From contig JACRLG010000023.1 in the NCBI GenBank assembly GCA_016235345.1, forward strand, positions 211,449-275,448: a DNA stretch of 64,000 nucleotides. The letters are read 5' to 3'. The position numbers and the translations under genes were made by a program. This document shows positions 49,204 through 57,508 of the stretch, piece after piece. The notes beneath the pieces are model-generated. The model saw nothing but the letters and a program-made list of their open reading frames with translations. It did no database searches and was not told the DNA's origin. The DNA comes from Deltaproteobacteria bacterium. GTDB lineage: Bacteria; Desulfobacterota; Desulfobacteria; Desulfobacterales; Desulfatibacillaceae. Positions within the stretch are counted from its first letter, which is position 1. Every line of letters begins with the position of its first letter.

Positions 49204-49226
49204 TAACAATGTGGCAGAAATATCGG

Positions 49227-49266
49227 TAGGTTGGGTGGTTCTGCGCGAAGCGCAGGTTCACCCAAC
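49227..49266. repeat. Short hairpin repeat, GTAGGTTGGGTGGTTC family, copy 2
   Basis: GTAGGTTGGGTGGTTC, inner hairpin CTGCGC-GAA-GCGCAG, then GTTCACCCAAC. The same outer arms as 7951-7993 with a different inner stem. The whole 299-nt interval 48992-49289 is made of repeats. Confidence 0.65.
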
Positions 49267-49289
49267 AAAAACGGAGACGAAAGTATTCC

Positions 49290-50033
49290 TCATAATCCTT
49301 TGCTTAAAATATCAATTTGTTGTGATAAACCAAGAATATTAAAGCGCTCCATATAAATTTTTTGAAACACCTTCAAAGAACAAATACCAACCTGAGCCGT
49401 TACTCTTAACCCAAATTTTAGCGATGTAACATCATCAACGAGATAAGAACTATGAAATGTATGTATATTTTCTTCAGTTGTCTGACTAATAACAGAAAAA
49501 AGAGCAGCCGGATTAGGATGAGCTCCAAAATCTATAGTTGTTTCATACAGATAGAGGACAATAATATATAGCATTTCATCATTTATTTTTAAATAGTCAA
49601 ATATTTTAACGTTCCTAAATTCTTTTTTCATTTTAGATTTGCATTCAGCATTATCATGCCGCCTTAGCCATATTTCTTGTCGGTCCTTATCTTTATTAAC
49701 ATAGAAAGCATATATAGAATGCTCAATACAATTTCGTAACAATACAAATGTTTCATAAATCGCGCCGCTTATTACAAGCCTAACAGCGTGTAGAAAAGCT
49801 GCATGCGCACGATTGAAAAAAAGAGCAGGGATTAGAGCTGGCGTGTTTGACAAATTATCAGATAATACCTCAAATATATTATTAATATTCTTTAAAAGGT
49901 CATATTCAGCTTTCAAATTATGAAAAGTGGCATAGCTATTTTGGATAGCATTGTTAATAAAATTAGAAAGCTGATCTTCGCCCCACCCTGGCGGGATATC
50001 ATTTTTTCTCTGCGGCTTATTGATTATTACCAT
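49290..50033 (-). CDS. AT-rich uncharacterised helical protein, 247 aa
   Basis: The gene is strongly AT-rich with rare codons compared with all neighbours, the clearest transfer signature in the window. Residues 1-20 are polar; the rest is helical with FFNRAHAAFLHAVRLVISGA and IYETFVLLRNCIEHSIYAFY, which recalls the DUF5677-type or HEPN-like proteins found beside defence or toxin genes, but I cannot confirm this. A Cys-His in RNCIEH and RRHDNAECKSK might be a metal site. Just upstream are three repeats; downstream a normal GC-rich gene starts. Ribosome site is weak. No partner gene was seen. Confidence 0.62.
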   Translation of the reverse strand: MVIINKPQRKNDIPPGWGEDQLSNFINNAIQNSYATFHNLKAEYDLLKNINNIFEVLSDNLSNTPALIPALFFNRAHAAFLHAVRLVISGAIYETFVLLRNCIEHSIYAFYVNKDKDRQEIWLRRHDNAECKSKMKKEFRNVKIFDYLKINDEMLYIIVLYLYETTIDFGAHPNPAALFSVISQTTEENIHTFHSSYLVDDVTSLKFGLRVTAQVGICSLKVFQKIYMERFNILGLSQQIDILSKGL

Positions 50034-50055
50034 AATTGCTTTCTTTTATTGGATT

Positions 50056-50868
50056 TTAGAACCCCGCGCCTTTTTTCGCGGCTTCCAGCAGCAGGGTTTC
50101 CATCTTTTTCAGCTCGTAGAAGCCGTCTTCAACGTCCCGGCAGATTTCGGCGAATGAGACCTGCACGCCCTGGTCCTGGCGTCCGAAGGCGTCCAGGATG
50201 TCACGTCTCATGGCAAGGGTTCGATAAGCCTCGTCGTAGAGTCGTGCGTTTTCGGAAACCGCGAAGGCGAAGCGCTCTATGCGCTCCCCGGCCTTGATGA
50301 CGGCGGGGCGCACGGCGGCGTGCTTTTCGGAAAAATCCGCAAGCATCGAGATGCGCTTCTCGCACAGCGCGCCCCGAAGGCCAAGGGCCTCGCTTCTTAT
50401 GGCGCGCATTGGTTCGGCAAGGCGCTGGGACTCGGTGCGCCGCTTTACAAGGTCCTGCCGGAAGCGCTGTTCCTGCTCAAGGGCCTGTGAAAGCTCCCGC
50501 TCAAGCTCCTTCAGCCGCGCAACGCTCTTTTCTATCCTGCCCTTCACAGTGGGCTTCTTTTTTTCCAGGCCGAAGAAGAAGTCCCGAAGGCGCTCCACGG
50601 CTTTGGTCAGCTCTTTCAGGTGCTTCCTGTCCACGTTCTCGCCGAAAACCGGAATCTGGGAGTGGCTTCGTGCCTTGGCGGCAAGGCTGTTGTACGCGGC
50701 CACGTTCCTGAGAACGTACTTGCGGGAAAGGGCCTCCATGCCCTCAAGGATCCGGCCCGTTTTTTCGGCGATTTCAAGAAGGTTGACATCGGTGGGGCCG
50801 GGCTTTTTTCCGATGAACGGAATTTTCGCCGAAATGGAAAACTTTGGAGGTGATGGCAGAAGTTTCAT
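50056..50868 (-). CDS. Coiled-coil protein of unknown function, about 270 aa
   Basis: After a short basic start (MKLLPSPPKFSISAKIPFIG) the whole protein is charged helix: KHLKELTKAVERLRDFFFGL, IEKSVARLKELERELSQALE, QEQRFRQDLVKRRTESQRLA, and SEKHAAVRPAVIKAGERIER. It looks like a bent cytoplasmic coiled coil with a globular C-terminal 60 residues. One Cys (GALCEKR). No family recognised. The start could be the ATG at 50868 or a GTG at 50886. It lies 59 nt past the FmdE-fusion start on the same strand, so the same transcript is possible. Confidence 0.65.
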   Translation of the reverse strand: MKLLPSPPKFSISAKIPFIGKKPGPTDVNLLEIAEKTGRILEGMEALSRKYVLRNVAAYNSLAAKARSHSQIPVFGENVDRKHLKELTKAVERLRDFFFGLEKKKPTVKGRIEKSVARLKELERELSQALEQEQRFRQDLVKRRTESQRLAEPMRAIRSEALGLRGALCEKRISMLADFSEKHAAVRPAVIKAGERIERFAFAVSENARLYDEAYRTLAMRRDILDAFGRQDQGVQVSFAEICRDVEDGFYELKKMETLLLEAAKKGAGF

Positions 50869-50927
50869 GGACGCGGTTTTTAGCACAAGGCGATATGATC
50901 AGCAACTCCGATGAAGCCGCTTCTGGT

Positions 50928-52625
50928 TCACCCGCCGAAAGGACAATGGGGGAACCGGCAGGTCCTGCACTCCAGGCAGAAACCGCCGTGTCCCAGTCTC
51001 GCAAGCTGCGTCCTTGTTATTTCAACCCCTGCCAGAAGCCGGGGCAGCAAAAGATCGAAGGCCGTGCGGGAATGATAGAGCGCACAGGCGGGAACGCCCG
51101 CCACCGGAACGCCTTTTATGTTTCCCACAAGGCTCATGGCCCCGGGCAGCACGGCGGCTCCGTAAAGATAGTCCGCCATGCCAGCGTCCATAAGGCCCTT
51201 TCGGGTCAAATCCTCAGGGTCCACAGAAAGGCCAGCAGTGGTGACGAGAAGCCCCGCGCCGGATTCCAGAAGCTCGCCCACGCCACTTGCGATGGCGTCC
51301 CTCTCGTCCGGGACCACCAGGGATTTTACCACCCGGCAGCCGAAGGCCTCAACCTTGGCCCGGATGACGTCGGAAAAACGGTCCTTCACAAGCCCGGAAA
51401 AAACCTCGGTTCCTGTGACCAGGATTCCAACATCCGGCGTTTTGAAGGGAAGAACCGAAAGCACCGGGGCTTGCCCCAAAGCAGTTAGGGCGTCCTGAAA
51501 GTCGTTTTGCGCCAGATACAGCGGAATGGCGCGGGTGGCCCCCAGCTTGTCGCCCTTTTTCACCACCGAAAAGCCCCGGCGCACGGCGCACATGACGCCA
51601 TTATTCATGTTGAACGCAAGGAGCCGATCGTCGTCCACGGTGAAAAGACCGTCCAGGGCGGCGGAAAAGGCAATCTTGCCCTCACGGGCCTCGGCGGGAT
51701 GCTCCACGCCCGGCCCTGCCAGCTTTTTCGAGAAGGCCAGCGCGGCCTCGTTCTCGTGAACCCATCCATCCGAGGCAGGCGCGCTTTCCTCGACGTAAAC
51801 TTGGTTGCGCCCTATTTTCTGGAGCCTGCACAGGTCCCCGGCCTCGATTATCTGGCCCTTCAAAAAGGCCGGACCCTTGGATACTCCCGGCTCTATCTCC
51901 GTCACATCGTGAAGGAGCCTTTTGCCGAGGGCGTTTTCAACCGGCACAGGGGAAAGTTCGGGAGCCTCTTGGAGTTGGGGCAGGGACTGGCTCTTGTACG
52001 GGTTGGTTCCCAGGCAGGCCCGGCAGATGTTGCCGTGGGCCGTGGGAAAGGCCTCCCCGCAGGAGGGGCAGGCGAGAATCTGCCCTTTTTTGCGGCGCAC
52101 GAAAGACGGCGCGTTTACCGAGACCTCGGAAAGGCTTAAAATGCCCGTTCCGGCTTCCAGGATGTCGGCCAATAGCCTTGGGGTGTCCTGGACCTCTTTG
52201 GGCTTTTCCTTGAAAAACCAGGCGGCTATTTCGGGCCAGCGCCGCACCTTTTCGGTGTCCACGAAAACCCTGACGCCAACGCCGGTGTGCTTGTCGTAAA
52301 GGCACACGGCGTAGCGGCCAAGGTTGATTATCTGAAGCCAGCCGTTGCCCACGGTGCAGGGGGTGAGAAGCTGGACGGCGTCCGGCAGGCAGTTTTCGGT
52401 CTCGCTTATGGCGTTATAAAGAATGCCCTTGGGCATCCGTTTAAGGGCCATGTCAACCATGAAGCCGCCGATGATGAGCCCCGGAGCCTCGTAGCCGTGG
52501 AACCAGCGTATCTGCGCGAGAAACTCCTCGCGGGAGTAAGGGCCTATGCCGCCCTCGGCGACAGCGGAAGGCTCGGCGCTGGGGGTGTTGGAAGCGATTG
52601 AATTGTAGGCGTCGGCGGTCATCAT
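50928..52625 (-). CDS. FmdE-like domain fused to molybdopterin-binding domain, 565 aa
   Basis: Residues 30-190 resemble FmdE (tungsten formylmethanofuran dehydrogenase subunit E family), with the hallmark WFHGYEAPGLIIGGFMVD and a zinc ribbon (CPSCGEAFPTAHGNICRACL). Residues about 225-340 form a MoeA-like region (ALGKRLLHDVTEIEPGVSKG, HENEAALAFSKKLAG) and 380-540 a MoaB/MogA-type molybdopterin-binding fold (VGILVTGTEVFSGLVKDRFS, LLVTTAGLSVDPEDLTRKGL). The end is a Cys-rich tail CLECRTCRFPHCPFGG. So one protein joins a metal/cofactor receiving domain to a pterin-binding domain, likely a specialised Mo/W insertion factor. That role is inference. Confidence 0.82.
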   Translation of the reverse strand: MMTADAYNSIASNTPSAEPSAVAEGGIGPYSREEFLAQIRWFHGYEAPGLIIGGFMVDMALKRMPKGILYNAISETENCLPDAVQLLTPCTVGNGWLQIINLGRYAVCLYDKHTGVGVRVFVDTEKVRRWPEIAAWFFKEKPKEVQDTPRLLADILEAGTGILSLSEVSVNAPSFVRRKKGQILACPSCGEAFPTAHGNICRACLGTNPYKSQSLPQLQEAPELSPVPVENALGKRLLHDVTEIEPGVSKGPAFLKGQIIEAGDLCRLQKIGRNQVYVEESAPASDGWVHENEAALAFSKKLAGPGVEHPAEAREGKIAFSAALDGLFTVDDDRLLAFNMNNGVMCAVRRGFSVVKKGDKLGATRAIPLYLAQNDFQDALTALGQAPVLSVLPFKTPDVGILVTGTEVFSGLVKDRFSDVIRAKVEAFGCRVVKSLVVPDERDAIASGVGELLESGAGLLVTTAGLSVDPEDLTRKGLMDAGMADYLYGAAVLPGAMSLVGNIKGVPVAGVPACALYHSRTAFDLLLPRLLAGVEITRTQLARLGHGGFCLECRTCRFPHCPFGG

Positions 52626-52756
52626 GGCTTACTCCGTGCGCCGGTGTTCCGGCTCTGACTTGGGCGTTATGACAAAAAAGGCATCTCGCATCAATCGGGA
52701 AGGTGTGCAAAAGATGGAAAACCACGCGGGGGTATCAAGAGTTTTAGCGGTGGAAA

Positions 52757-54670
52757 TCAAAGCCTCTCGCGGGAAAGGGTGTTTTTGGAAAGTTCGCACA
52801 GGAACCTGCAAGGCTCATCCAGATACGAGCCTGAAATCGGGTCGAAAACATCTGTGGGATGGGTGAATATGAGGCTCTTGCGGGCGCGGGTGGATGCCAC
52901 GTAAAGCAGGCGGATTTCCTCCTCAAGGGCCTCCCGGCCCCTGTTGGCGGCCTGCATGGGCGGAAAGCGCCCGTCCGTCACCCAGATCACGAATACGTTG
53001 TCCCATTCAAGGCCCTTGGCCGAGTGGATGGTGGAAAGGGTGAGCCGGTCAAAGGTTTTGGACTCGCCCTCCACCGAGAGCCCGCCGTCCTCGCTGGTGG
53101 TGGGGGGCTCAAGGGCCATGTCGGAGAGAAAGCGGACCAGATCGCTCCCGTAGCGCTCCATCATGAGCACGAGCTGTTCCAGGTCCTTTGCCCGCTTGGG
53201 CCAGTTGTCGTAAAGCCCGCGCATGACGGGGTCGTAGTATTCGAAAAGGGCCTCGCCCATTGCCGCCACGCTGAGGTTTTTGGGATCAAGCCCCGAAAGC
53301 GCGCCGTAGAGCCGGTTCCATCCGTCGGCCCATGAGGGCTTGGGCTTTATGGCCGCCATGCCCTTCTGGTCTATTTCTGCGGCAAGGGCGGCGGCGGTTT
53401 TCTGGCCCACGTGATCCAGAAGCGAGAGGATGCGGGTCCAGCTCACCCGGTCACCCGGAAAGGCGAGAACCCGAAGGTGGGCCAGAAGGTCCTTCACGTG
53501 GCCGGATTCCATGAACTTGAACCCGCCGTACTTGGCGAAGGCGAAACCGGCGCGGGACAACTCCACCTCGAGATCGAAGGAGTGGAAACCCGCCCTGAAC
53601 AGCACGGCGATTTCCTTTAAAGGCGAGCCCTGGCGCACCAGCCGCCTTATTTCATCCACCACGTAAACCGACTGGTCCCTTTCGGAGCGCAGGGAGGCAA
53701 GGACAGGCTTGTCGCCGCCGGATGCGCGGGTGAAAAGGTGCTTTTCGTACTTTATGCGGGCCTGGGCTGAGACCTGGTTGGCCAAATCCAGTATGGGGGC
53801 GGTGGAGCGGTAGTTTTCCTCCAGGCGGATGAGCCTTGTTCCGGCAAAGACCTTGGGAAAGCGCATGATGTTCTCGAAATCCGCGCCCCGGAAGCCGTAG
53901 ATGCTCTGGCAGTCGTCGCCCACGGCCATCACGTTCTGGTGGCCGGTTCCCAGAAGCTCCAGAAGCTCGGCCTGGACCTTGTTGGTGTCCTGGTACTCGT
54001 CCACCATTATATGGCTGTAGCGGTTGGTCACCCGCTCGCGCACTTCGGAGTCGTTGGCGAGAAGGGTTCTGGCCAGAAGCAGAAGGTCGTCGAAATCCAT
54101 AAGGTTCTGCTCGCGCTTCAAGGCGTGGTAGCCCTTGGCAATCGCTGAAATTTCCTCGGAAAAGCGCGAAAAATGACCGTGATCGGATTCGATTATGTCA
54201 TATACGTCCCGGCTCTTGTTGGCGGCGGCGGAAATGATGTCCGCTATGGTGGATTTTTTGGGAAAGCCCCGTGCGGGACGCTTGGGCATAACCTTGTCGG
54301 TGGAGGCCCCCACCACGGACTCGCAGTCCGAGCGGTCCAGAACCGCGAAATTGGGGGAATAGCCAAGCCGGTCGGCGTAGCGGCGCAGAAGAAGGTGCGA
54401 GAAGCTGTGAAAGGTGCCGCCCGAAACGTTGATGCGCTCGTCCAGCAGCTCTGAAGCCCGGGCCAGCATCTGGTCCGCAGCCTTCCTGGTGAAGGTGAGC
54501 AGGAGGATGGAGTCGGGGTAGGCCCCCTGCTCAACGAGCCGCGCCACCCGGTAGGTGAGCGTGCGGGTCTTGCCGCTTCCGGCCCCTGCTATCACCAGAA
54601 CCGGCCCGTCCGTGGTGCAGACGGCCTCGTACTGGGCTGGGTTCAGGTTCTTCTCGTAGTCAATGCGCAT
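52757..54670 (-). CDS. UvrD/Rep-type ATP-dependent DNA helicase, 637 aa
   Basis: SF1A helicase with all motifs: VIAGAGSGKTRTLTYRVARL (I), LLTFTRKAADQML (Ia), FDDLLLLARTLL and MVDEYQDTNKVQAELLELL (II), VGDDCQSIYGFRGADFEN (III), RLEENYRSTAPILDLAN (IV), LTLSTIHSAKGLEWDNVFVI (V) and LLYVASTRARKSLIFTHP (VI). It is shorter than UvrD (720 aa) because the C-terminal extension is lost. Rep/PcrA-like by content; whether repair or replication restart is unknown. The start is at 54670 (MRIDYEKNLNPAQYEAV), with a GGAAG ribosome site. It lies in a minus-strand group with FmdE-fusion and small genes. Confidence 0.9.
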   Translation of the reverse strand: MRIDYEKNLNPAQYEAVCTTDGPVLVIAGAGSGKTRTLTYRVARLVEQGAYPDSILLLTFTRKAADQMLARASELLDERINVSGGTFHSFSHLLLRRYADRLGYSPNFAVLDRSDCESVVGASTDKVMPKRPARGFPKKSTIADIISAAANKSRDVYDIIESDHGHFSRFSEEISAIAKGYHALKREQNLMDFDDLLLLARTLLANDSEVRERVTNRYSHIMVDEYQDTNKVQAELLELLGTGHQNVMAVGDDCQSIYGFRGADFENIMRFPKVFAGTRLIRLEENYRSTAPILDLANQVSAQARIKYEKHLFTRASGGDKPVLASLRSERDQSVYVVDEIRRLVRQGSPLKEIAVLFRAGFHSFDLEVELSRAGFAFAKYGGFKFMESGHVKDLLAHLRVLAFPGDRVSWTRILSLLDHVGQKTAAALAAEIDQKGMAAIKPKPSWADGWNRLYGALSGLDPKNLSVAAMGEALFEYYDPVMRGLYDNWPKRAKDLEQLVLMMERYGSDLVRFLSDMALEPPTTSEDGGLSVEGESKTFDRLTLSTIHSAKGLEWDNVFVIWVTDGRFPPMQAANRGREALEEEIRLLYVASTRARKSLIFTHPTDVFDPISGSYLDEPCRFLCELSKNTLSRERL

Positions 54671-54740
54671 TTTGGCTGCTTCCGGCATAAAACAGAGCCG
54701 ATTAAATTATTCATTCAAGCAAATTCAAAAAGCGATCCCA

Positions 54741-54800
54741 ACAGGCTGATAAAAAACGATGAAGTGCAACGCAGCAGTTCGCGTTTTTGGGCAGCCTGTT
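54741..54800. repeat. Long hairpin repeat, copy 10 (internal deletion)
   Basis: ACAGGCTGATAAAAAACGAT is joined almost directly to GCAGCAGTTCGCGTTTTTGG and GCAGCCTGTT. The inner stem and apex are absent, leaving a 60-nt double arm. Arm A begins on the TAA stop of the His-rich gene (minus strand, TAACAGGCTG). Confidence 0.8.
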
Positions 54801-55053
54801 ATCCCAGCTCTTTTAAAGCGTCCTTTAAGAGCGCATTGATGTCCAGGGTGGCCTGGGCCGCCTTGGATATCAATTCCGCCGTTTTTTTGTGGCCGGCGTC
54901 CCCGGCCCTTGAGCCCCAAGTGCTGTATGAACCCGCGTGGCCCACGTTGTGGGAAATCCAGTTGGTGATGAGGGTTTTGAGCTTCTCGGTCTCGGTCAAA
55001 TCCGAGGCGTGGTCGTGATGATGGTGATGGCCGTGTGCGTCGTGATCGTGCAT
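54799..55053 (-). CDS. Histidine-rich small protein, 84 aa
   Basis: The N-terminus MHDHDAHGHHHHHDHASDLT is a poly-His/Asp metal-binding tail, followed by a helical domain (LKTLITNWISHNVGHAGSYS, TAELISKAAQATLDINALLK). Similar His-rich proteins in sulfate reducers are suggested to bind Ni, Zn or Co, as accessory or storage proteins. Its location beside mobB and FmdB suits metal cofactor work; that is inference. The ribosome site AGGAGG is strong. Confidence 0.75.
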   Translation of the reverse strand: MHDHDAHGHHHHHDHASDLTETEKLKTLITNWISHNVGHAGSYSTWGSRAGDAGHKKTAELISKAAQATLDINALLKDALKELG

Positions 55054-55174
55054 GATTTCCTCCTGTATTGATACGGTATGGGACGGGCGATCTTATCCTC
55101 TTGCCGGGCTTTTGGCAATGAAACTTTGCCAGCTGCGACTTGGCCAGGGGACTTCAAAGGGGAGGCGGACCGGT

Positions 55175-55690
55175 TCAGCGGTCTGGAGGATCGAGAAGAT
55201 GCTTTTGAAGGAAATTGGCTATGGCGGAAACATCGTCACGATCGAAAACCGGGAGAGGGGTGGGGGAAGGCGGGCAGCCCACAAGGGCCATCACGTCCGT
55301 GTCGTTTTCAAAGGCCTGGAAATCCTCGGGGCAAAGGGCGATCACCATGCGCGGGATGCGGGCGGACTTGTAGCCTTCCACAAAAACCAGATCCGCGTCG
55401 GGAAAATACAGGGCCGCCAGTTCAACGGGGGAGGGCTCTTCCGGTACGTCCCGAATCACGGCGATCTGGCCTTGGGCGGCCACCAGTACCCCGTAAGCCC
55501 CGGCCTGGCGGTGCTTTTGGGTGTCCTTGCCCGGATGGTCCATGTGAAAGCCGTGCCGGGCGTGCTTGATGGCGGCAACCTTGAGGCCCCTGGCGGCGAA
55601 CAGGGCGATGAGCCTTGAAATTAGGGTGGTCTTGCCTGAGTTGGAAAACCCCGCCACGGAAACCATGGGCGGCTTGACGGAAGCGTTCAT
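55175..55690 (-). CDS. mobB: Molybdopterin-guanine dinucleotide biosynthesis protein MobB, 171 aa
   Basis: MobB is a GTP-binding accessory of MobA in attaching GMP to molybdopterin. Walker A is VAGFSNSGKTTLISRLI, followed by FAARGLKVAAIKHARHGFHM and the later LVFVEGYKS (motif FVEGYK) and KHRQAGA. The length is normal. The ATG at 55690 overlaps the FmdB stop (ATGA), so translation is coupled. MobA is not in the window. With the FmdE fusion nearby, the region looks devoted to Mo/W enzymes such as formate dehydrogenase. Confidence 0.9.
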   Translation of the reverse strand: MNASVKPPMVSVAGFSNSGKTTLISRLIALFAARGLKVAAIKHARHGFHMDHPGKDTQKHRQAGAYGVLVAAQGQIAVIRDVPEEPSPVELAALYFPDADLVFVEGYKSARIPRMVIALCPEDFQAFENDTDVMALVGCPPSPTPLPVFDRDDVSAIANFLQKHLLDPPDR

Positions 55691-55932
55691 TTGCTGCAGC
55701 CGGGCACGTTCCATGTGGTGCAGCTGCCCGACGAGCAGTTGCGAACCGTGGCGGAAGGCCCGGTTTGGCCCCCCCCGCTTCCGCTCATGGCGAAATTGGT
55801 GCAGCTCATCACCCGTTCGATTTCCCCGGATTTGCACTTGGGGCAGGCCATTTCAACGTCGTCCTCGCCGGACTTCATCAGAAACTCGAAGACCTCCTGG
55901 CACTTTACGCATCTGAACTCGTAGATAGGCAT
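55687..55932 (-). CDS. FmdB family zinc-ribbon protein, 81 aa
   Basis: MPIYEFRCVKCQEVFEFLMK with ACPKCKSGEIERVMSCTNFA is the classic FmdB ribbon. A C-terminal extension adds four further Cys (NCSSGSCTTWNVPGCSK), absent from the FmdB copy at 25667. FmdB-like proteins are regulatory or metal-related, unproven. The ATG at 55932 gives the family N-terminus; GGGAG lies 13 nt upstream. Coupled to mobB. Confidence 0.85.
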   Translation of the reverse strand: MPIYEFRCVKCQEVFEFLMKSGEDDVEMACPKCKSGEIERVMSCTNFAMSGSGGGQTGPSATVRNCSSGSCTTWNVPGCSK

Positions 55933-55988
55933 GGTAAAACCGCTCCCTGATTCCGGGCGTCGCCCGTTTGGCTTGTTCGGTGGAAATG

Positions 55989-56065
<77 letters not shown>

Positions 56066-56200
56066 CCGGAGATTCCCCTAACATGCTTTTTACCCTTAAG
56101 CAAGAACCCATCAGCCTTGCAGTTTTCGGGGCGGCTGAGACGGTTTTCATCCGCGTCGGTCAGTCTTTGGTATGATATTAAGATTCGGTAAAGGGGCGGA

Positions 56201-56230
56201 TTGACCAATAAGTCTTCTTCTTGCTATAAG
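56201..56230 (+). promoter_or_regulatory. Sigma-70 promoter for the gene at 56450
   Basis: TTGACC (56201-56206), 18-nt spacer, TATAAG (56225-56230). The leader of about 210 nt contains the GAACATGCATGTTC palindrome. Confidence 0.6.
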
Positions 56231-56357
56231 GAATTCTTTGTGGGGTCGGCAGGCCAAAGGCCCGGAAAATATGACACATCGCGTCATGATCCGCGTCAGA
56301 AAATATTCGCTTTTTGACCTCTCACTGTCCGCTTTCCGGTATGAACACGCATTTTAT

Positions 56358-56371
56358 GAACATGCATGTTC
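56358..56371. promoter_or_regulatory. Perfect 14-bp palindrome GAACATGCATGTTC
   Basis: Lies in the leader of the gene at 56450, followed by a hairpin. It has the form of a dimeric repressor site. A related half-site GAACACGCATTTTATG lies just upstream (56342). Confidence 0.35.
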
Positions 56372-56449
56372 CGGTCCGTAAAAAATGACCGGCCCTTCAT
56401 GCCCCGATGCTTTTTTTGATACCGGACGAAAAACTTTTAGGATGACCTG

Positions 56450-57433
56450 ATGCCGCTTTTGCCCGTCTGCCATGTTCCCGGACGCCACTGCGCAAGCACC
56501 GGCCTTGCCGACCTGGCCCGCTTCCACGGCCTCGACTGGTCCGAGGCCTTTTGCTTCGGATTGGGCGCGGGGCTTGGCATCTGGTACCTTTCCTTTCCCG
56601 GAACCGGGGCCAGCCGCATGATCCACGTGCGCAGCCATGACATAGAGGCGCAGTTTTTCGCAAGGATCGGTTTGGACTTTTCCTGGACCACCAACCCCGA
56701 TCCCGAAGAAAGTGAAAAATCTCTCATTTCAGTTCTTGACCGCGGCCTGCCCGCCATGATTCAATCCGACATCTTTCATCTGCCGTACTTTGCAACCAGC
56801 ACTCATTTTCCGGGACACGTAATAGTGGTGTGGGGTTACGACGCAGGCCGGAAGGTCTTTTTCGTCACGGACACCGAAAGACAGGGCCTTTTGGAGGTGG
56901 ATTTCGACTCCATGCGAAGGGCCCGGCACTCAGGAAACGGCTTTTTCCCGGTGGAGGGCAATCTTTTCGCGCCCTCCGCAATTCCACAGCCGCCCGACCC
57001 GGCCAGCATGATCGCCGAGGCCGTCCGGGCCCAGAGCCGCGCCATCCTTAATCCTCCCGCCGAATTCGGCGGCCTTCCCGGCCTTCTGCTCTGGAAAAAG
57101 GGGCTGGAGGACTGGGCCGGATTTCCCGACTGGCAGTGGACGGCCCGGTTCGCCTACCAGGTGATCGAACGCCGGGGAACGGGAGGCGGCGGTTTCCGCC
57201 TGCTCTTTGCCGACTTTCTGAAAGAGGCCGTCTCGCTGGTCCCGGAAATCGGCCTTTCGGGTCTTTTGGGGCAGATGGACGCCCTGGGCCGGGCCTGGAC
57301 CGATCTGGCCCTGGCTCTCAAGGATGCCTCGGAACGGCAGGAGCCCGATTTTTCCGAAGCCGCTGAAAAACTGGACGTTTTGCTCGACATATCGGAGCGT
57401 TATCACAACAAGGCCGCATCTTTGGGCGGCTGA
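56450..57433 (+). CDS. BtrH N-terminal domain-containing protein, 327 aa
   Basis: The N-terminal part matches BtrH-type: PGRHCASTGLADLARFHGLD and FCFGLGAGLGIWYLSFPG, then SVLDRGLPAMIQSDIFHLPY and HFPGHVIVVWGYDAGRKVFF. These suggest a papain-like fold with Cys14 and His of GHVIVVWGYD. BtrH in butirosin synthesis transfers an acyl group from an acyl carrier protein; relatives occur in many bacteria with unknown roles. The C-terminal 130 residues are helical (DUF4872-like region). No acyl carrier protein or other biosynthetic gene is next to it. It is followed by a TRAP binding protein 76 nt downstream. Own promoter. Confidence 0.75.
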   Translation: MPLLPVCHVPGRHCASTGLADLARFHGLDWSEAFCFGLGAGLGIWYLSFPGTGASRMIHVRSHDIEAQFFARIGLDFSWTTNPDPEESEKSLISVLDRGLPAMIQSDIFHLPYFATSTHFPGHVIVVWGYDAGRKVFFVTDTERQGLLEVDFDSMRRARHSGNGFFPVEGNLFAPSAIPQPPDPASMIAEAVRAQSRAILNPPAEFGGLPGLLLWKKGLEDWAGFPDWQWTARFAYQVIERRGTGGGGFRLLFADFLKEAVSLVPEIGLSGLLGQMDALGRAWTDLALALKDASERQEPDFSEAAEKLDVLLDISERYHNKAASLGG

Positions 57434-57508
57434 CGGGCCAACAACAAAATGCTCCCGGATTTCGGGGGGGACAACGAAGAACCTTTGGGGGAAATGGAGA
57501 AGGACGCA

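Larger units (their letters stand above)
56066..56449. other. Divergent regulatory region between tRNA-Pro and the BtrH-like gene
   Basis: No gene. It contains the promoter at 56201-56230, an imperfect AT-rich stretch, the palindrome at 56358-56371 and a 6-bp hairpin CCGGTC/GACCGG at 56372-56393. Confidence 0.5.
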
